Shown here piece after piece: positions 1-10,232 of a DNA stretch of 64,000 nt (its first letter is position 1; each line of letters begins with the position of its first letter). The notes beneath the pieces are model-generated. The model made no database searches and was not told the origin of the DNA. It saw nothing but the letters and a program-made list of their open reading frames with translations. The stretch lies in the NCBI RefSeq assembly GCF_000005505.3, contig NC_016134.3, forward strand, positions 7,980,624 through 8,044,623, in the 5' to 3' direction. The position numbers and the translations under genes are program-made. The DNA is from Brachypodium distachyon (Eukaryota > Streptophyta > Magnoliopsida > Poales > Poaceae).

Positions 1-324
1 AATAGAACAAACGAGAAAACTGAACAATTATATTAGCAATAAGGGTGGTGTCCTCATTGTTGTTTCTTGTCCAGGAAAACATGTTATAATCCACACTCTC
101 ATGAAAGCACAATACATACCAAAACAAAATGTTTACAACAACGTGCATATCTGGATCGCAATGAGCACGATCTCAGCCCCGTCATCTTCCTTGCTAATGA
201 TTACCTTCATGATTGCTATAAAGTCAGTGCACTACAAGCAGATCAATGTGGAAGCGGAAAATATTCTAGTGAACACATATCATGCGTTAGTAAGCTTGGC
301 AGGAAAATGAAATATTACTTTAAA
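1..324. other. left-edge sequence without a recognised gene
   Basis: No gene is recognised here. The two overlapping short open frames have no recognisable domain and no splice context. The stretch ends at the 9-bp target duplication (316-324) of the Mutator-like element that follows. Confidence 0.5.
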
Positions 325-927
325 GAGTAAACTACACAAAGACACATGTATAGCGGCTCTTGTAACAAAAAACCACGAACCCAAAGCTTCGAAACTAATA
401 CCCCAGTTCCAGACTAATAATAAGTAACAAAAAACCCCGAAAATCACAGGTTTTCACCAAGTTAATGACTCAGACCCACGCGTCATACTCAGGAGTCTAC
501 TTTTTGATCTATTCTTCTAACCGATCGGCTTTAGCCGAGCTGCGAGCCCAGCCATGAAGGCGGGCCTAGAGCAGTTTCGTCGACGTTCATGGCGGGCTCG
601 ACCTCGCCGACTAGCTCGTGGGTGAGACTAGCTCCCAGTGCATGAGATACACGAGAGCGCGAACTCGACCTCGCCGACTAATAGTAGCTTGGGGAGAGGG
701 GCTTGGGGTCTCGGGGAAGACGAAGTGCTCGGGGAGTTAGGCCGGTGCCGGAGTTGGGGAAGAAGAGGTTGAGGGGCCGGCTGTGGGAGGGGGAGGCGGC
801 CGCGGCGACGGTAGGTGCAGGGGCAGCGGAGGCGGCGGCAAGGGCAGCCCGCGGCGGCTCGGGCTGCGCGCGTCCGCGGAGGCGGCAGGGACAGGCCGCA
901 GGCTGAGGCGGGGAAGCTTCGCCTCGC

Positions 928-967
<40 letters not shown>

Positions 968-1409
968 ACGCGTCCGCCATTCCGACCGCCGCGCGCCGCG
1001 TCCAGCGGCCGCCGCAATTCCGGCCGCCCACGCCCAGCAGCCGCTGCAATTCCGGACTTGGGGATGGATGAGGCCGGAGGTTACCTGAGGCTGTGAGGCA
1101 TGGATTTGGAGAATTTTTTTGAGACCCATGGATTTGTGGATCTTCTTGCGGGAGGAGCAGGGATGGTTGGTGTCCGGAGGTTGAAGATGAGGGTCGGCTC
1201 AGATCATGGCTCAAGCCGATGGCCAACAGACTTGAGCAAGAAAAATGGATTGTGAGTATGACATGTGGGCCTGAGTCACTTACTTGGCTAACTATGTGAT
1301 TTTTGGATTTTTTGTTACTCATTAGTGTTTGATTTATCAGTTAAAATTACCTGGTTCGTGGCTTTTTTGTTACAGGCGTCCTAGACATGTGTCTTTGTGT
1401 AATTTACTA
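325..1409. mobile_element. Mutator-like (MULE) non-autonomous element
   Basis: The two ends are inverted copies: CTACACAAAGACACATGT near 331 matches the reverse complement of the stretch just before 1405, and the similarity continues inward through the run TAACAAAAAA. The flanks are TACTTTAAA (316-324) and TATTTTAAA (1410-1418), a 9-bp target duplication with one mismatch, as expected for the Mutator superfamily. The interior (about 600-1080) is very GC-rich and contains a (GA)n run. It resembles a captured promoter/5'UTR fragment of a host gene, but no protein family could be named. No transposase is present, so it would need a MULE in trans. Confidence 0.72.
930..964. repeat. (GA)n microsatellite
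   Basis: About 35 bp of uninterrupted GA dinucleotides lie in the GC-rich interior of the Mutator-like element. Such tracts are common in grass 5'UTRs, which fits the idea that the interior is captured gene-proximal sequence. Confidence 0.95.
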
Positions 1410-1815
1410 TATTTTAAAATATGTACACGTAATCAGCACAAATAAATCGAATCACTGCAGAAGTCTGCCATCGTTTAAGGCCATCGGAGCATGGCTATTT
1501 TTAAAATCAGAAACATGGTTTTCACGCACCACCTCTGTTAGTCAAACGTATTTGTAGTGTACGGTCATCTATGTTAGTCTAGTCCAAAACTCCAAATGTG
1601 TTACACGCCATCCATGTTAGTCCAAACATGGTTTATGCGGCATCTAATTTTAAAATCAGAAAGGCTATTATGATAAGTTATTACAAAATCCGAAATACTT
1701 ATTATGTATCGGAGGGAGTAAGACGCAAGGTACATATGGTCAAATTAGAAAATTCAGAACATGCTATAAATGTTGAATACTGTTGTTGGCACCACACAAA
1801 AAAATAATGTTTATT
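1410..1815. other. short spacer with a Stowaway half-end
   Basis: No gene is seen. TCGGAGGGAGTA near 1709-1720 is a lone right end of a Stowaway MITE, with no matching left end nearby. Confidence 0.5.
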
Positions 1816-3338
1816 CGCTACTGTAGAAACCCCATTCATGATCCCCCTCTAGTGGCGGTTAAAACAGACCAAAAAACACACCACCACTGGAGGCCTCTCG
1901 AGGCATCCACGAGGGCCACCAGTGGCGGTGATTATTGTCCCGAAACAAGTCACCGCCACTGGTGGTCCATCATCAGTGGCGGTGATAACCACCGCCACTA
2001 GCGCTGCCCATGGAAACCCTAACAGCTACCAATGGCGGGCGTCCAAAAGAACCGCCACAGACATTGCACCATAAGTGATCACAATACCCAGTAGTCAGTA
2101 TATTCCGTCAACCGCTGCGGCTCCAACGGAATGGGAAGGCACTGACGACTCGGTATCAACGATCGATAAGAGGTGCAGCTGAAGCCTTTTAATGCTGGGA
2201 AGGCCGTACGTAAAGAACCGAGGTGGGATTAAACCTCAAAATTGCATACCGCAAGAGCACCAGTGGCGGGCGAACAAAAGAACCGCCACTGGTAGACCAC
2301 CCGATACATGATGGTACTACTCAGTCTCAGTGACCTTCCCTGAACCCCTTAAGCACCGCCCGATCATTAGTTTAGTACTCAACTGGAACGGGGAACGCAC
2401 TGAGCACCGAGTAGTAACCACCGGTAAGTGGGGTGGCGGAATCCTTTATATGTTGGTCGGAACTCATGTAAACTAGCGAGGTGGGACTAAAGCGGGGAAA
2501 ACAGGTGGGCGATCTCCAGTGGCGGGTCTCAAGTTACCCGCCACTGCTGAGACCTCCAGTGGCGGTTTATTTTTCTGCCTGCCGCTGGAGGTCACCAGTG
2601 GCGTTTTATCCTTACACCCGCCACTGGTGACCTTCCTATAAATAACTACTGTGTGCGAGCCCCAGCTGGTCGAGCTCGCGCGTCTGTCTGGACCAGCTGC
2701 AGCTTTCTCCTCACTGGCGTCGGCGGAGCCCTGCCAAAATTGATGGCGGCAGCCGGCAGGTAGCTCTCCCTCGCTTATCCTCCCTCTTCCTCTCCCTTCT
2801 TCCTCCTCCTATTCTTCTCCAATTTGGCAAAATCACCATTAATGGCTCCCCCGGTCTGCCCCCGCTCTATCCGTGGCTCCCCCACAGCATAGCTCTGCCC
2901 TCCCCCCAGATTGCCCTCTCTATGGCTTTAATTTGTTCCCATGAGCTCTCTCCCTAGCTCTCTCTCTCTAGCTCTCTCTCTGCAGCTCTCTCTCTCTCTC
3001 TCTCTCTGGAGTCCATGGCCGCTGCTGCTTATGGGGGAGCTTAGCCCCTGGGGGTTACCCTAGGGTTAAGCTTAACCTCGGGACCGGTGTACGTGCATGT
3101 TCCAAGCATATTAAATGTGTGTTGACACCGGTCTTCGTGCCGTGTATTTCTTATGTGATGTGATGCCGGCCGTCGTACCGATGTGGTTGGTTTTCATGTG
3201 GGTGAGGTTAATTTGTTTTGATGCAGGCATCGAATTTCGTAGTGCAAAATGCTACTTTTTAGCAAAGGTCATGCCGAAATTTTTCATTTTTGTCGATCAA
3301 GCTGATTCGTTTATTTTTTTAATTGTCCTGTAGCTCGA

Positions 3339-4913
3339 TGGGCCGTGCTTGGATGTACAAGGACAGGTTACGTGTTGAGTGGATAGAGCGGCTGAAGACT
3401 TTTGTCGATGCCGGCGTGGAAGATGTGCATAGGAAAGGGGTGATAAGATGTGTTGTCCCTGTGTGAGATGTCAGAACAGCAAGCTGTACGAGCCAGAGGA
3501 TGTCGAGATGCACTTGCTCATGCGGGGATTTGTGCCTGGTTATTCATGGTGGACTTCTCACAAGGAGGATGGCATTGAAGTCAATGTCGGCATTGAGATG
3601 GAAAGCATGGAGTCTGATGACCAGCCTGGTGAAGAAGCATACCACGGTGAGGATCCACAGGATGTTCCAACCGGTAGGATGGTTGAAATGCTGGACGATC
3701 AGTATCTGTAGAATCAGTTGGATGACCTCGAGGATGAGAGGGTGTCCCGTAAGTTCGAGAAGCCGAGGGAGGATGCCGAGACACCGTTATATGAAAATGC
3801 CGGCGTGGATAACAGTGCGCTAGAAGTAACGCTCGAGCTTTTGCGTATACAAGCAAAAGACAACATCGTGGACTCAGGATTCACGGAGATTCTGAGTTAC
3901 CTATGTACGGTACTTCCTCCGGGCAACAAGTTGCCTAAGAGCACGTATGAGGCGAAGAAAGTTACATGCCCCCTCAGGTTAGAGGTCATCAGATACCATG
4001 CTTGTTCGCTAGACTGCATCATATATAAGGGCGACTACAAAGACATGCACAGCTATCCAGTATGCAAAACATCCCGATACAGGAAGAAAGACCCCAATCC
4101 TGATGGTGGCGAGGAGGAAGTAGTGAAGCGTGGTCCGGCGGCAAAAACGGTCTGGTATCTCCCATGTGGCACCAGGCTGGAGCGTTGGTTCTAGAACGAG
4201 AAAGAGGCCAGGTGGTTCATCTACCACGACGCAACTCAGGCGGATATCGATCCCGAGGGCGTGTACCGCAACGACGATGGAGTCCTCAGACACCCCGCAG
4301 ATGCGGCTCAATGGAGGACTCTGGACGACGAATTCCCCAAGATCGGCACAGAGCCCAGGAACATCAGGTTCGGGATGAGTACGGACGTGATCAATCCGTT
4401 CGGAAACTTGAGCAGCAAACACAGCACATGGCCGGTGATCTTGTTCATATACAACCTCACCCCGTGTCTTGTCATGAAGAGGAAGTACATCCACCTATCA
4501 ATGTTCATACAAGGCCCTAAGCAACCTGGAGCTGATCTGAACGTGTATCTGGAACTGCTGAAGGATGAGCTCAAGAGAAGGGTCGAAAGGTTTGGGACGC
4601 TCAAAAGGAGTTCACCCTTCGAGCAGCTCTCCTGACATGTGTGCATGACTATCCGGTGAACGGGAACTCATCGTGCCAGTCAACACATGCGTACAAAGCG
4701 TGTACAAAGTGCGGGAACGAGACAGAAGGGTTGTTCCTGCAAGAATCAAAAAAGATTGTGTACATGGGACACCGTAAGTGGCTGGAGATGAAAGACCCGT
4801 GGAGGGATGATAAGAAAAACTTCAACGGGAGGGCAAAGAGGCAGAACAAACCGAGGGAATTGACTGGACACGAAGTATACGAAATTGTCAGGGACCTCAA
4901 AGTCGTGGCCGGG
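3339..4913 (+). pseudogene. TNP2-like CACTA transposase, broken and truncated
   Basis: From the ATG at 3339 the reading begins MGRAWMYKDRL, the transposase-associated domain. It then shifts by one base near 3440 into a frame carrying CCPCVRCQNSKLYEPEDVE, the cysteine-rich end of that domain. From about 3960 the TNP2 family core appears in pieces: RYHACSLDCIIYKGDYKD, YPVCKTSRYRKK, TVWYLPCGTRLERWF, then after a stop at 4192 MSTDVINPFGNLSSKHSTWP and KQPGADLNVYLELLKDEL. Another stop falls at 4633, and the last family-like piece, ELTGHEVYEIV, ends near 4910. Beyond it the sequence switches abruptly to GC-rich 5'UTR-like DNA of the next unit, so the C-terminal half is deleted. The stops, frameshifts and lost end make it non-functional. 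Confidence 0.8.
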
Positions 4914-5094
4914 AATGCACAGCCGGCTGCTCGACTAGCAGCGCTTCCTCGAGCACCCAGACGGCGAAGCGCTGCCCAAATCTCGTGCCGCCGCCGCTGC
5001 CCTGCTCCCTCGCCTCCCCTCCCTCGCGCCTCCCTCCCTGCCGCCCTTCTCCTCGCCTCCTGCTCCTCGCCGAAACCGTAACCCTAGCCGCCGC

Positions 5095-6760
5095 CATGTC
5101 CTCGCAGGACCCCAGCTCCGGCGGGGGGTCGCAACGGACGACGAGGAGTGGGAAGCTCCTCGCCCCGCAGGCACCGCTGGCTGCCGGATCCGGATCCGGC
5201 CGCCCCGCCTTGCTGCTGCCCGGCCTGCATCACTGGGGGCGCGGTCGGGCCTCCTCGACACCGCCGCCTCCACCGGCCCCGGCCCTGACCCCGGCCTTCT
5301 CACCTGCGGCGGAGTGCAGCGACGACAATGCATGCCAAAATCCTCCGTCGCCGCCCAGACCGAAGCCCCAAAGCCATCGATACCAAGACCCGTTCCTTAG
5401 AGAGCCGCAGCAGCATCGGCCTCGTCGGAGCCCCGTCCAAGTGCCCCATCTGGGATGCAGGTCCCCCATAGACCGGACAATTCCGATTTCCTGAGATGCA
5501 GAAAAAACAAGAGGGGGACATGCGGCAAGGCAAGCAAGGGCTCCTCCAAGGAGGGGAAAGAGTCGTCTTCTACGGGAAGAAAACCAAAGACCGCGCCACA
5601 GATAGAAGGGATTTGGGAAGAGCGACCAGACATTCTGAAGATGCCCACCCACCCCCGTGTTGGAGATAGATTGCCTGATGGATCTTATTTCGTGGACAGG
5701 CGATTCTCCCAATTTTTGTTGTTCCACCTTGGACAACCGATGGTGTCCCAGGATGACCTGTATCTCCTGCCACGGGAGATGCAAGAGCTCCATGAAAAAT
5801 ACATGAATGTGGCATCATCTGGCGCAGACCTAACAAATCTAGAAATTAGGGTTCGAGTGCCAAAGCATTATGGCTTCTTCGACTCCAATACGGGGAAAAT
5901 CCAGAGGGAAAACGACATTACCTTCGGCATTGACTTCCTCGACTTGTTTCACCTCTTCAACCGCAAATGCCTCGACAATGCCATATTAAGACTGTGGTGT
6001 GTACACTACACGAGGGAGGCCTATAGGGTGAAGCAATATGGGATGGCCGTCGCCGACCCCCTTCTCTTCAACGCCACTTTGCTTGGTCCAGACCCATTGT
6101 TGGCCGAAAGTGGAAGGTTAGCGATTGAATACCTCACTCAATTCATGTTGAAGCACAAAGACCGCCGTTTTATATTGATATTGTACAATCTACAGTAAGT
6201 TGTTCTCGATTCGCGTGAATACATACATCTTTTTCTGTCAGAATACTTGCTTGTTATATTATTTGGCTAATAAATGTGCGTCCTTTTGTGAAATAGCGGC
6301 CATTGGGTGACAATCGCCATCTACCTCGATCTTGGAGGGGTCACATATTTTGATCCACTACGACGCAAGGAGAATGAACCACAATGCGACTTTGACCCGA
6401 TCAAAAATGTCATCGACTCAGCCTATCGCGACGCGGTGAAATGGTACGCGATGCCATAATCCTGACGCTCCCCTCAGGCACACTTTCAGGTTCCCCTGCG
6501 AGCAACAGCCTGAAGGATCCGTCTACTGTGGTTACTACTGCGCGCACACTATTCAGCAGTTCATCAACGACTTTCAGCCGAAGGGGAAGAAGACCTTCGA
6601 AGAAGTGAGGAATTTCTTTCTGGCCAACATCGAGTTAGGGCACAACTCAGAAATTCTCGTGTACGAGATCCAAAAGGACATCGGCGAAATCCTCAACAAG
6701 GAGGTCCTCAAAACGAGCAGGGATTACTACGGCGGCGGGATTGTCGCCAAAAGTGGTTAA
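5095..6760 (+). pseudogene. Ulp1-like cysteine protease of the CACTA element, broken
   Basis: Many plant CACTA elements carry a second gene with a Ulp1/SENP-type (peptidase C48) domain. Here a low-complexity N-terminal region starts near the ATG at 5095. A continuous frame runs from 5455, and a canonical donor at 6194/6195 joins to an acceptor at 6296/6297. The catalytic elements are visible in order: histidine in GHWVTIAIYL, aspartate in TYFDPLR, and cysteine in VYCGYYCAH. A stop at 6457-6459, followed by a +1 shift before the cysteine segment (about 6491), splits the histidine/aspartate part from the cysteine part. The reading ends at TAA 6758-6760. The role of these proteases in transposition is not established. 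Confidence 0.72.
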
Positions 6761-7283
6761 TTTGTGTGGAACATTTTTATTTGGGGCTCATTCTTTCAAA
6801 CACTTTGTATACATGCATGTGACTTGAATGTTTAACTCGTGTGGAACTTTGTAATATTTGCTGCTATTCTGTTTCTTTGGTGCTGTTGTATTCATGCTAT
6901 TTTCTGTGCTGTATTCCTGCTATGCTGTATTCCTGCTATTACTGAACATATACCAGTGGCGGTTAGACACCACCGCCACTGGAAACGGTTCAAGTGGCGG
7001 TGGCCATAGACCGCCACTGGAAATATCCATTGGCAGGTACTGCGCCCGCCACTGCTGTACTCCACGCATTGTTCGGGTGGTGCCGGAGGGATTTACAGTG
7101 ACGGTTTGTAGGTCTTCGGTAGCGGGTAGTTTACCCGCTATTGGTGATCTACGAGCAGCAGTGGCGGGTATTTTACCCGCCACCGGTGCTAAAACCTCCA
7201 GTGACGCAGAGTTGGTGGCGGGCGTGATCACCGCCACCAACCCCATTTTTTGACCGCCACTGGAGGGGTTTTCTGGAGTAGTG

Positions 7284-7905
7284 ATTCGACAATATCACTT
7301 GTGTAAATCAAAACTAAGAACGGAAATAAAAACCTAAATGTATAATATCCTTGGCCATTGGGCCTCCGACTTCTTGGTAACCATTTACACCTCGTTTCAA
7401 TTAAATCAGTCGTCTTTCCGCAAACAAAGAATAACCAAATAAAATGATTGACAAAGCTACAGAAGGATCTTCAGGTTAGCACCAATACCAAGGCTGGTGA
7501 GACGTCAGACACGAATGCAATATAAAATCTTTAACTCACAATATGGATTTCCATAAATTTGTTTCCAAGGTTTGGTCCATCCATCCTTCAGTGAAATGTG
7601 TTATAACGCATCATAAGCTTGCTTGTGAGCCAGCTTTCCATCCTCACTGAAAGCAGATTTACTTCCTTTTTTGCATAATCAGTTTTACTTCCTTTTTTGC
7701 ATGATCAGTTTTGCTTCCTTTTTTGCATGTTCATTTTTGTGTTTATTAAAAAAGGCACGACACAGTCAGCAGTCAGTTGAGTTTGTTAAAAAAGGCACGA
7801 CACAGTCAGTTGAGTTTATTAAAAAAGGCACAACAGTTCAGGTAGCATAACTACGAGTTGACAAAAAATATCAACAATGTGATTCGTGTTAAGTAAATCC
7901 TCGTG
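7284..7905. other. AT-rich intergenic stretch with two short tandem repeats
   Basis: No gene is seen. Between about 7660 and 7735 a 22-26 bp unit containing ACTTCCTTTTTTGCAT occurs three times. Between 7741 and 7835 a unit with TTATTAAAAAAGGCACGAC occurs three times, starting at 7741, 7781 and 7814. These lie just upstream of the TATA box at 7911, so they could be part of a promoter region. Confidence 0.6.
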
Positions 7906-7909
7906 CAGC

Positions 7910-7920
7910 TTATATTTAAG
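7910..7920 (+). promoter_or_regulatory. putative TATA box
   Basis: TTATATTTAAG lies about 75 bp upstream of the ATG at 7987, which starts a signal-peptide-like reading frame. The spacing suits a plant core promoter with a short 5'UTR. This is inferred from sequence only. Confidence 0.4.
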
Positions 7921-8125
7921 CACGCCCATAGTTTCTTGCAAAAGGCGATCAAACACACAACTTCCAGTTCACCAACACACAACATTATGATCAACACCAA
8001 CATGCTCCGTCCACTACTTATCGCTGCCTTCCTCTTCTTCCTCGGCCCAGCACTCAGCGCCTCCAAGGACCACAAGCCCGGCCGTTCAACCAAGTTCATC
8101 CGCCCCGCCCCGGACTTCACCCAGG

Positions 8126-8425
8126 CAGGGACGGATCCAAGGGGGTGCGCCGGGGGACTCCGCCCCCCTAAGAAATTTCATTTTAGTTAATACTTATTCT
8201 CTCCGTTTCATAATTCTTGTCGAAATATTACATGTATCTAGACGCTTTTTAGGAATAGATACATCTATTTTTGGACAAATTTGAGACAAGAATTATGAGA
8301 CGGAAGGAATACTAATCAGCTCATTAAAAATCACTTTAAAATAGGTGAAGACTCTAATTTCAACCCCCCCCCCCACCCTAATCCCAACTCGCCCCCCTCA
8401 TATCAAATTCCTGGCTCCGTCCCTG
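8126..8425. mobile_element. hAT-type MITE, 300 bp
   Basis: The ends are CAGGGACGGATCC and its near-perfect inverted copy GGCTCCGTCCCTG. The element is flanked by CACCCAGG at 8118-8125 and 8426-8433, an exact 8-bp target duplication diagnostic of the hAT superfamily. It carries no transposase. It is inserted in a reading frame with a signal-peptide-like start, and a Stowaway MITE is nested inside it, so the hAT insertion is the older event. Confidence 0.88.
8197..8309. mobile_element. Stowaway MITE nested in the hAT MITE
   Basis: A 113-bp element with inverted ends of about 25 bp (TTCTCTCCGTTTCATAATTC against the reverse complement of the right end) sits between TA dinucleotides at 8195-8196 and 8310-8311. 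The interior (TATTACATGTATCTAGACGC, then CAAATTTGAGACAAG) is shared with copies at 23213, 35657, 60198 and a rearranged one at 20537, so one family has spread through this window. Confidence 0.85.
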
Positions 8426-8602
8426 CACCCAGGACGAGTACGTCAATTGAATCAACCGAATCATGCATGCATGTAGTTTTACATTGATCTGATCGAATTC
8501 CACAACTGTTATATTACTTGCAGTTGCAGCCATGTTGAATCACGTTCATCAAAGATCCATGTTGATCCGATCTTAGCGGTGAAGTTCGACATCTTGTCCG
8601 AC

Positions 8603-9179
8603 TTTTTTTTTGAGGCAATCACCGAGGGGAAAGATTCCCCACCTGAATATATTACTTCAAAGGACTAGAGTATTACAATAGGGGGAAACATAGACACGTC
8701 ACAAGCCGACGGATACCATTTTTTAAATTGCATTACAATCAAAAGTTCATAAAAACTACCTAGTCAAACACAACAGGAATAGACTACTACCACCGAAGAA
8801 GCAATCTTCGACATGCACGAGAGGAGTGCCTCCGACGTCGTCGAAGGGCAAACCACAGCCTAGTTAGAACCAGTTACACAATCTCCACCCGCTTTGTCGG
8901 CGGCCGAGTGGATCCGAGCACCAGCAAGTCAACGAGTGTTGTTACCCTGTGCATCTAGTCGAAGGGCGTTACACACCGAGACAACACTGCAGACATCCTC
9001 GCCGGCTGAAGAATATGCCATCACTGCGAGCTGGTCCACAAGGCTATCGAAGGGCGTCGCGACACCGAGTCTAGACCACAAACCCGAACCCTGACTGCGA
9101 GCTCAAGAACCATGACGACCCCGAGAACTGTGCGAAGCGTAGTGTGCTGACTGTGCCGACGAAGGGCGATGGGTAGCCG
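8603..9179. mobile_element. poly-T-led insertion in the RIP-like locus, unclassified
   Basis: A run of nine T residues at 8603-8611 interrupts sequence that looks coding on both sides. The inserted stretch begins GAGGCAATCACCGAGG and contains no long frame. A leading poly-T suggests a retroposed sequence (LINE/SINE or processed RNA) in minus orientation. The motif CGAAGGGC recurs at about 8846, 8959, 9048 and 9160, three times followed within 12 bases by CCGAG. I could not define a target duplication, so the boundaries are approximate. Confidence 0.4.
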
Positions 9180-9789
9180 AGACTTCACCAAGAACACCAA
9201 GAACATCTTGTTCGACTCATATGCGAAGTTCATAAAGGATCTACGTGCGGAATTGATAGGTGCAAATCCTGTTGGGAAGGTGAAGCAGCGGTCCATCCTC
9301 ACCAAGCAGACAGGAAAGGACAAGCCACCTCCAAAGTGGATCGAGGTTGAGCTGGTTGGCAAGGGCGGCGCCAAGCCAAAGGTCGCTATCCGTAGAGACA
9401 ATGTCTACGTATTCGCCTTCAGCAACGCTGATGGCAACTGGTATAAGCTCACAGAGGCCAAGACGGATGTCCTCCCGGACGCCCTGCCACTAGGCTTCGA
9501 GGGAAATTACAACAAACTTGTCGGCGGTGCCGCCAACCTGGCAAACCTGAAGTTTGGCAAGTTCAGCACCTCGAGCGCTGCAGTGATCCTCTGGAACCAT
9601 GGTAAGAAGAAGCCCTATGACGACGCCGAACTTAAGAGGGCATTGGCGACCATCTGCGTGGTCTTGTCCGAGGCCGCAAGGATGGCTCCGATGTACAACG
9701 CTGTCAACGACGGATGGGAGACACCTGCTGGAGGCACTATCACGGCAGGGGACATCAAATACTACATTACTGGCTGGAGCGACTGTTAG
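9169..9789 (+). pseudogene. ribosome-inactivating protein (rRNA N-glycosidase)-like fragment
   Basis: The frame resembles type 1 ribosome-inactivating proteins of grasses, defence enzymes that remove one adenine from the sarcin-ricin loop of 28S rRNA. Visible family features are a tyrosine in a short beta-strand near residue 81, a GNYNKL segment near residue 112, and the active-site glutamate and arginine pair in SEAARM at residues 168-171, followed by a W near residue 204. The first codons are probably not native, because the frame opens inside the preceding insertion. The frame is cut at 9784 by the start of a Copia LTR, so the C-terminal portion usual for the family is missing. With a disrupted 5' side and a lost 3' side, it is most likely a dead fragment. 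Confidence 0.65.
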
Positions 9790-10232
9790 GGTGATCCCCA
9801 GCGTGTGGGCCCAACGGCCCACCGGGCCCTAGATCTAACGTGCCCAGATCGGGGGCGCCCAACCCACTATGGTTGGCGGGCCCCTGTCGCGCTAGGCAAT
9901 ATAAAAAGGTGGGGGGCCGGGGCACGCCTTACGAGGTTCGTCTGCGTAGCCAACTCCCCACCGACAACCCTAAGTCCGATTTAGGGTTTTGCGTAGAAGC
10001 GACGGGAAGCTCCACCGCCGTCGTCGCTCCCCGCCGTCTCTCCCTCGCCGTCGCCGCCGCTCCACGCCGTCGACATGGCCGCACCGTCGAGCTCGTCATC
10101 TAGCCAAGGCGAAGGTACTGCCGCCCATCTCCTCTCTCTCTCTCTCAATCCCCTACCCGAATCCCAAGTTGAATCACAGAAATAGGTTTCTACCGGCTAG
10201 ATCTACACCTAGACGATTTCTAGGATCTAACA
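9784..10232 (+). repeat. 5' LTR of a Copia-type retrotransposon
   Basis: The 449-bp LTR starts TGTTAG and ends CTAACA, the usual short inverted ends. It is followed at 10233-10246 by TTGGTATTAGAGCA, a primer-binding site of the initiator-methionine tRNA type. A TATA-like AATATAAAAA lies at about 9898-9907. No matching 3' LTR is found downstream, so the element is truncated. Confidence 0.85.

Larger units (their letters stand above)
1816..7283 (+). mobile_element. CACTA (En/Spm) DNA transposon, degenerate
   Basis: The right end, read on the minus strand, starts CACTACTCCAGAAAACCCC. The left end is a decayed copy, CGCTACTGTAGAAACCCC. Both are flanked by ATT (1813-1815 and 7284-7286), an exact 3-bp target duplication of the size CACTA elements make. 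The subterminal regions (1850-2620 and 6950-7260) are packed with AGTGGCGG/CCGCCACT motifs in both orientations, the arrangement of transposase-binding subterminal repeats. The inside holds TNP2-like and Ulp1-like coding remnants, both broken. A (CT)n tract (about 2955-3007) precedes the first coding region. The changed left terminus (CG for CA) and broken genes suggest an inactive element. Confidence 0.88.
7987..8443 (+). pseudogene. secreted-protein first exon interrupted by a hAT MITE (possibly the 5' end of the RIP-like gene)
   Basis: The ATG at 7987 opens a frame whose first 25 or so codons encode a positively charged start, a hydrophobic core and a small-residue cleavage region, the pattern of an ER signal peptide. 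At 8125 the frame is broken by a 300-bp hAT MITE. The bases after the MITE (from 8434) continue the interrupted frame for a few codons and reach either a stop at 8441-8443 or a good splice donor (GTACGT at 8436). Two readings are possible: a very small secreted peptide, or the first exon of the ribosome-inactivating-protein-like gene whose remains lie at 9169-9789. I cannot decide between them from sequence. Confidence 0.5.

Noticed and set aside
678..1322. Long minus-strand frame in the GC-rich interior of the first Mutator-like element
   Set aside because: It is low-complexity, translates a (GA)n microsatellite as an SL repeat, and has no domain. It is a composition artefact.
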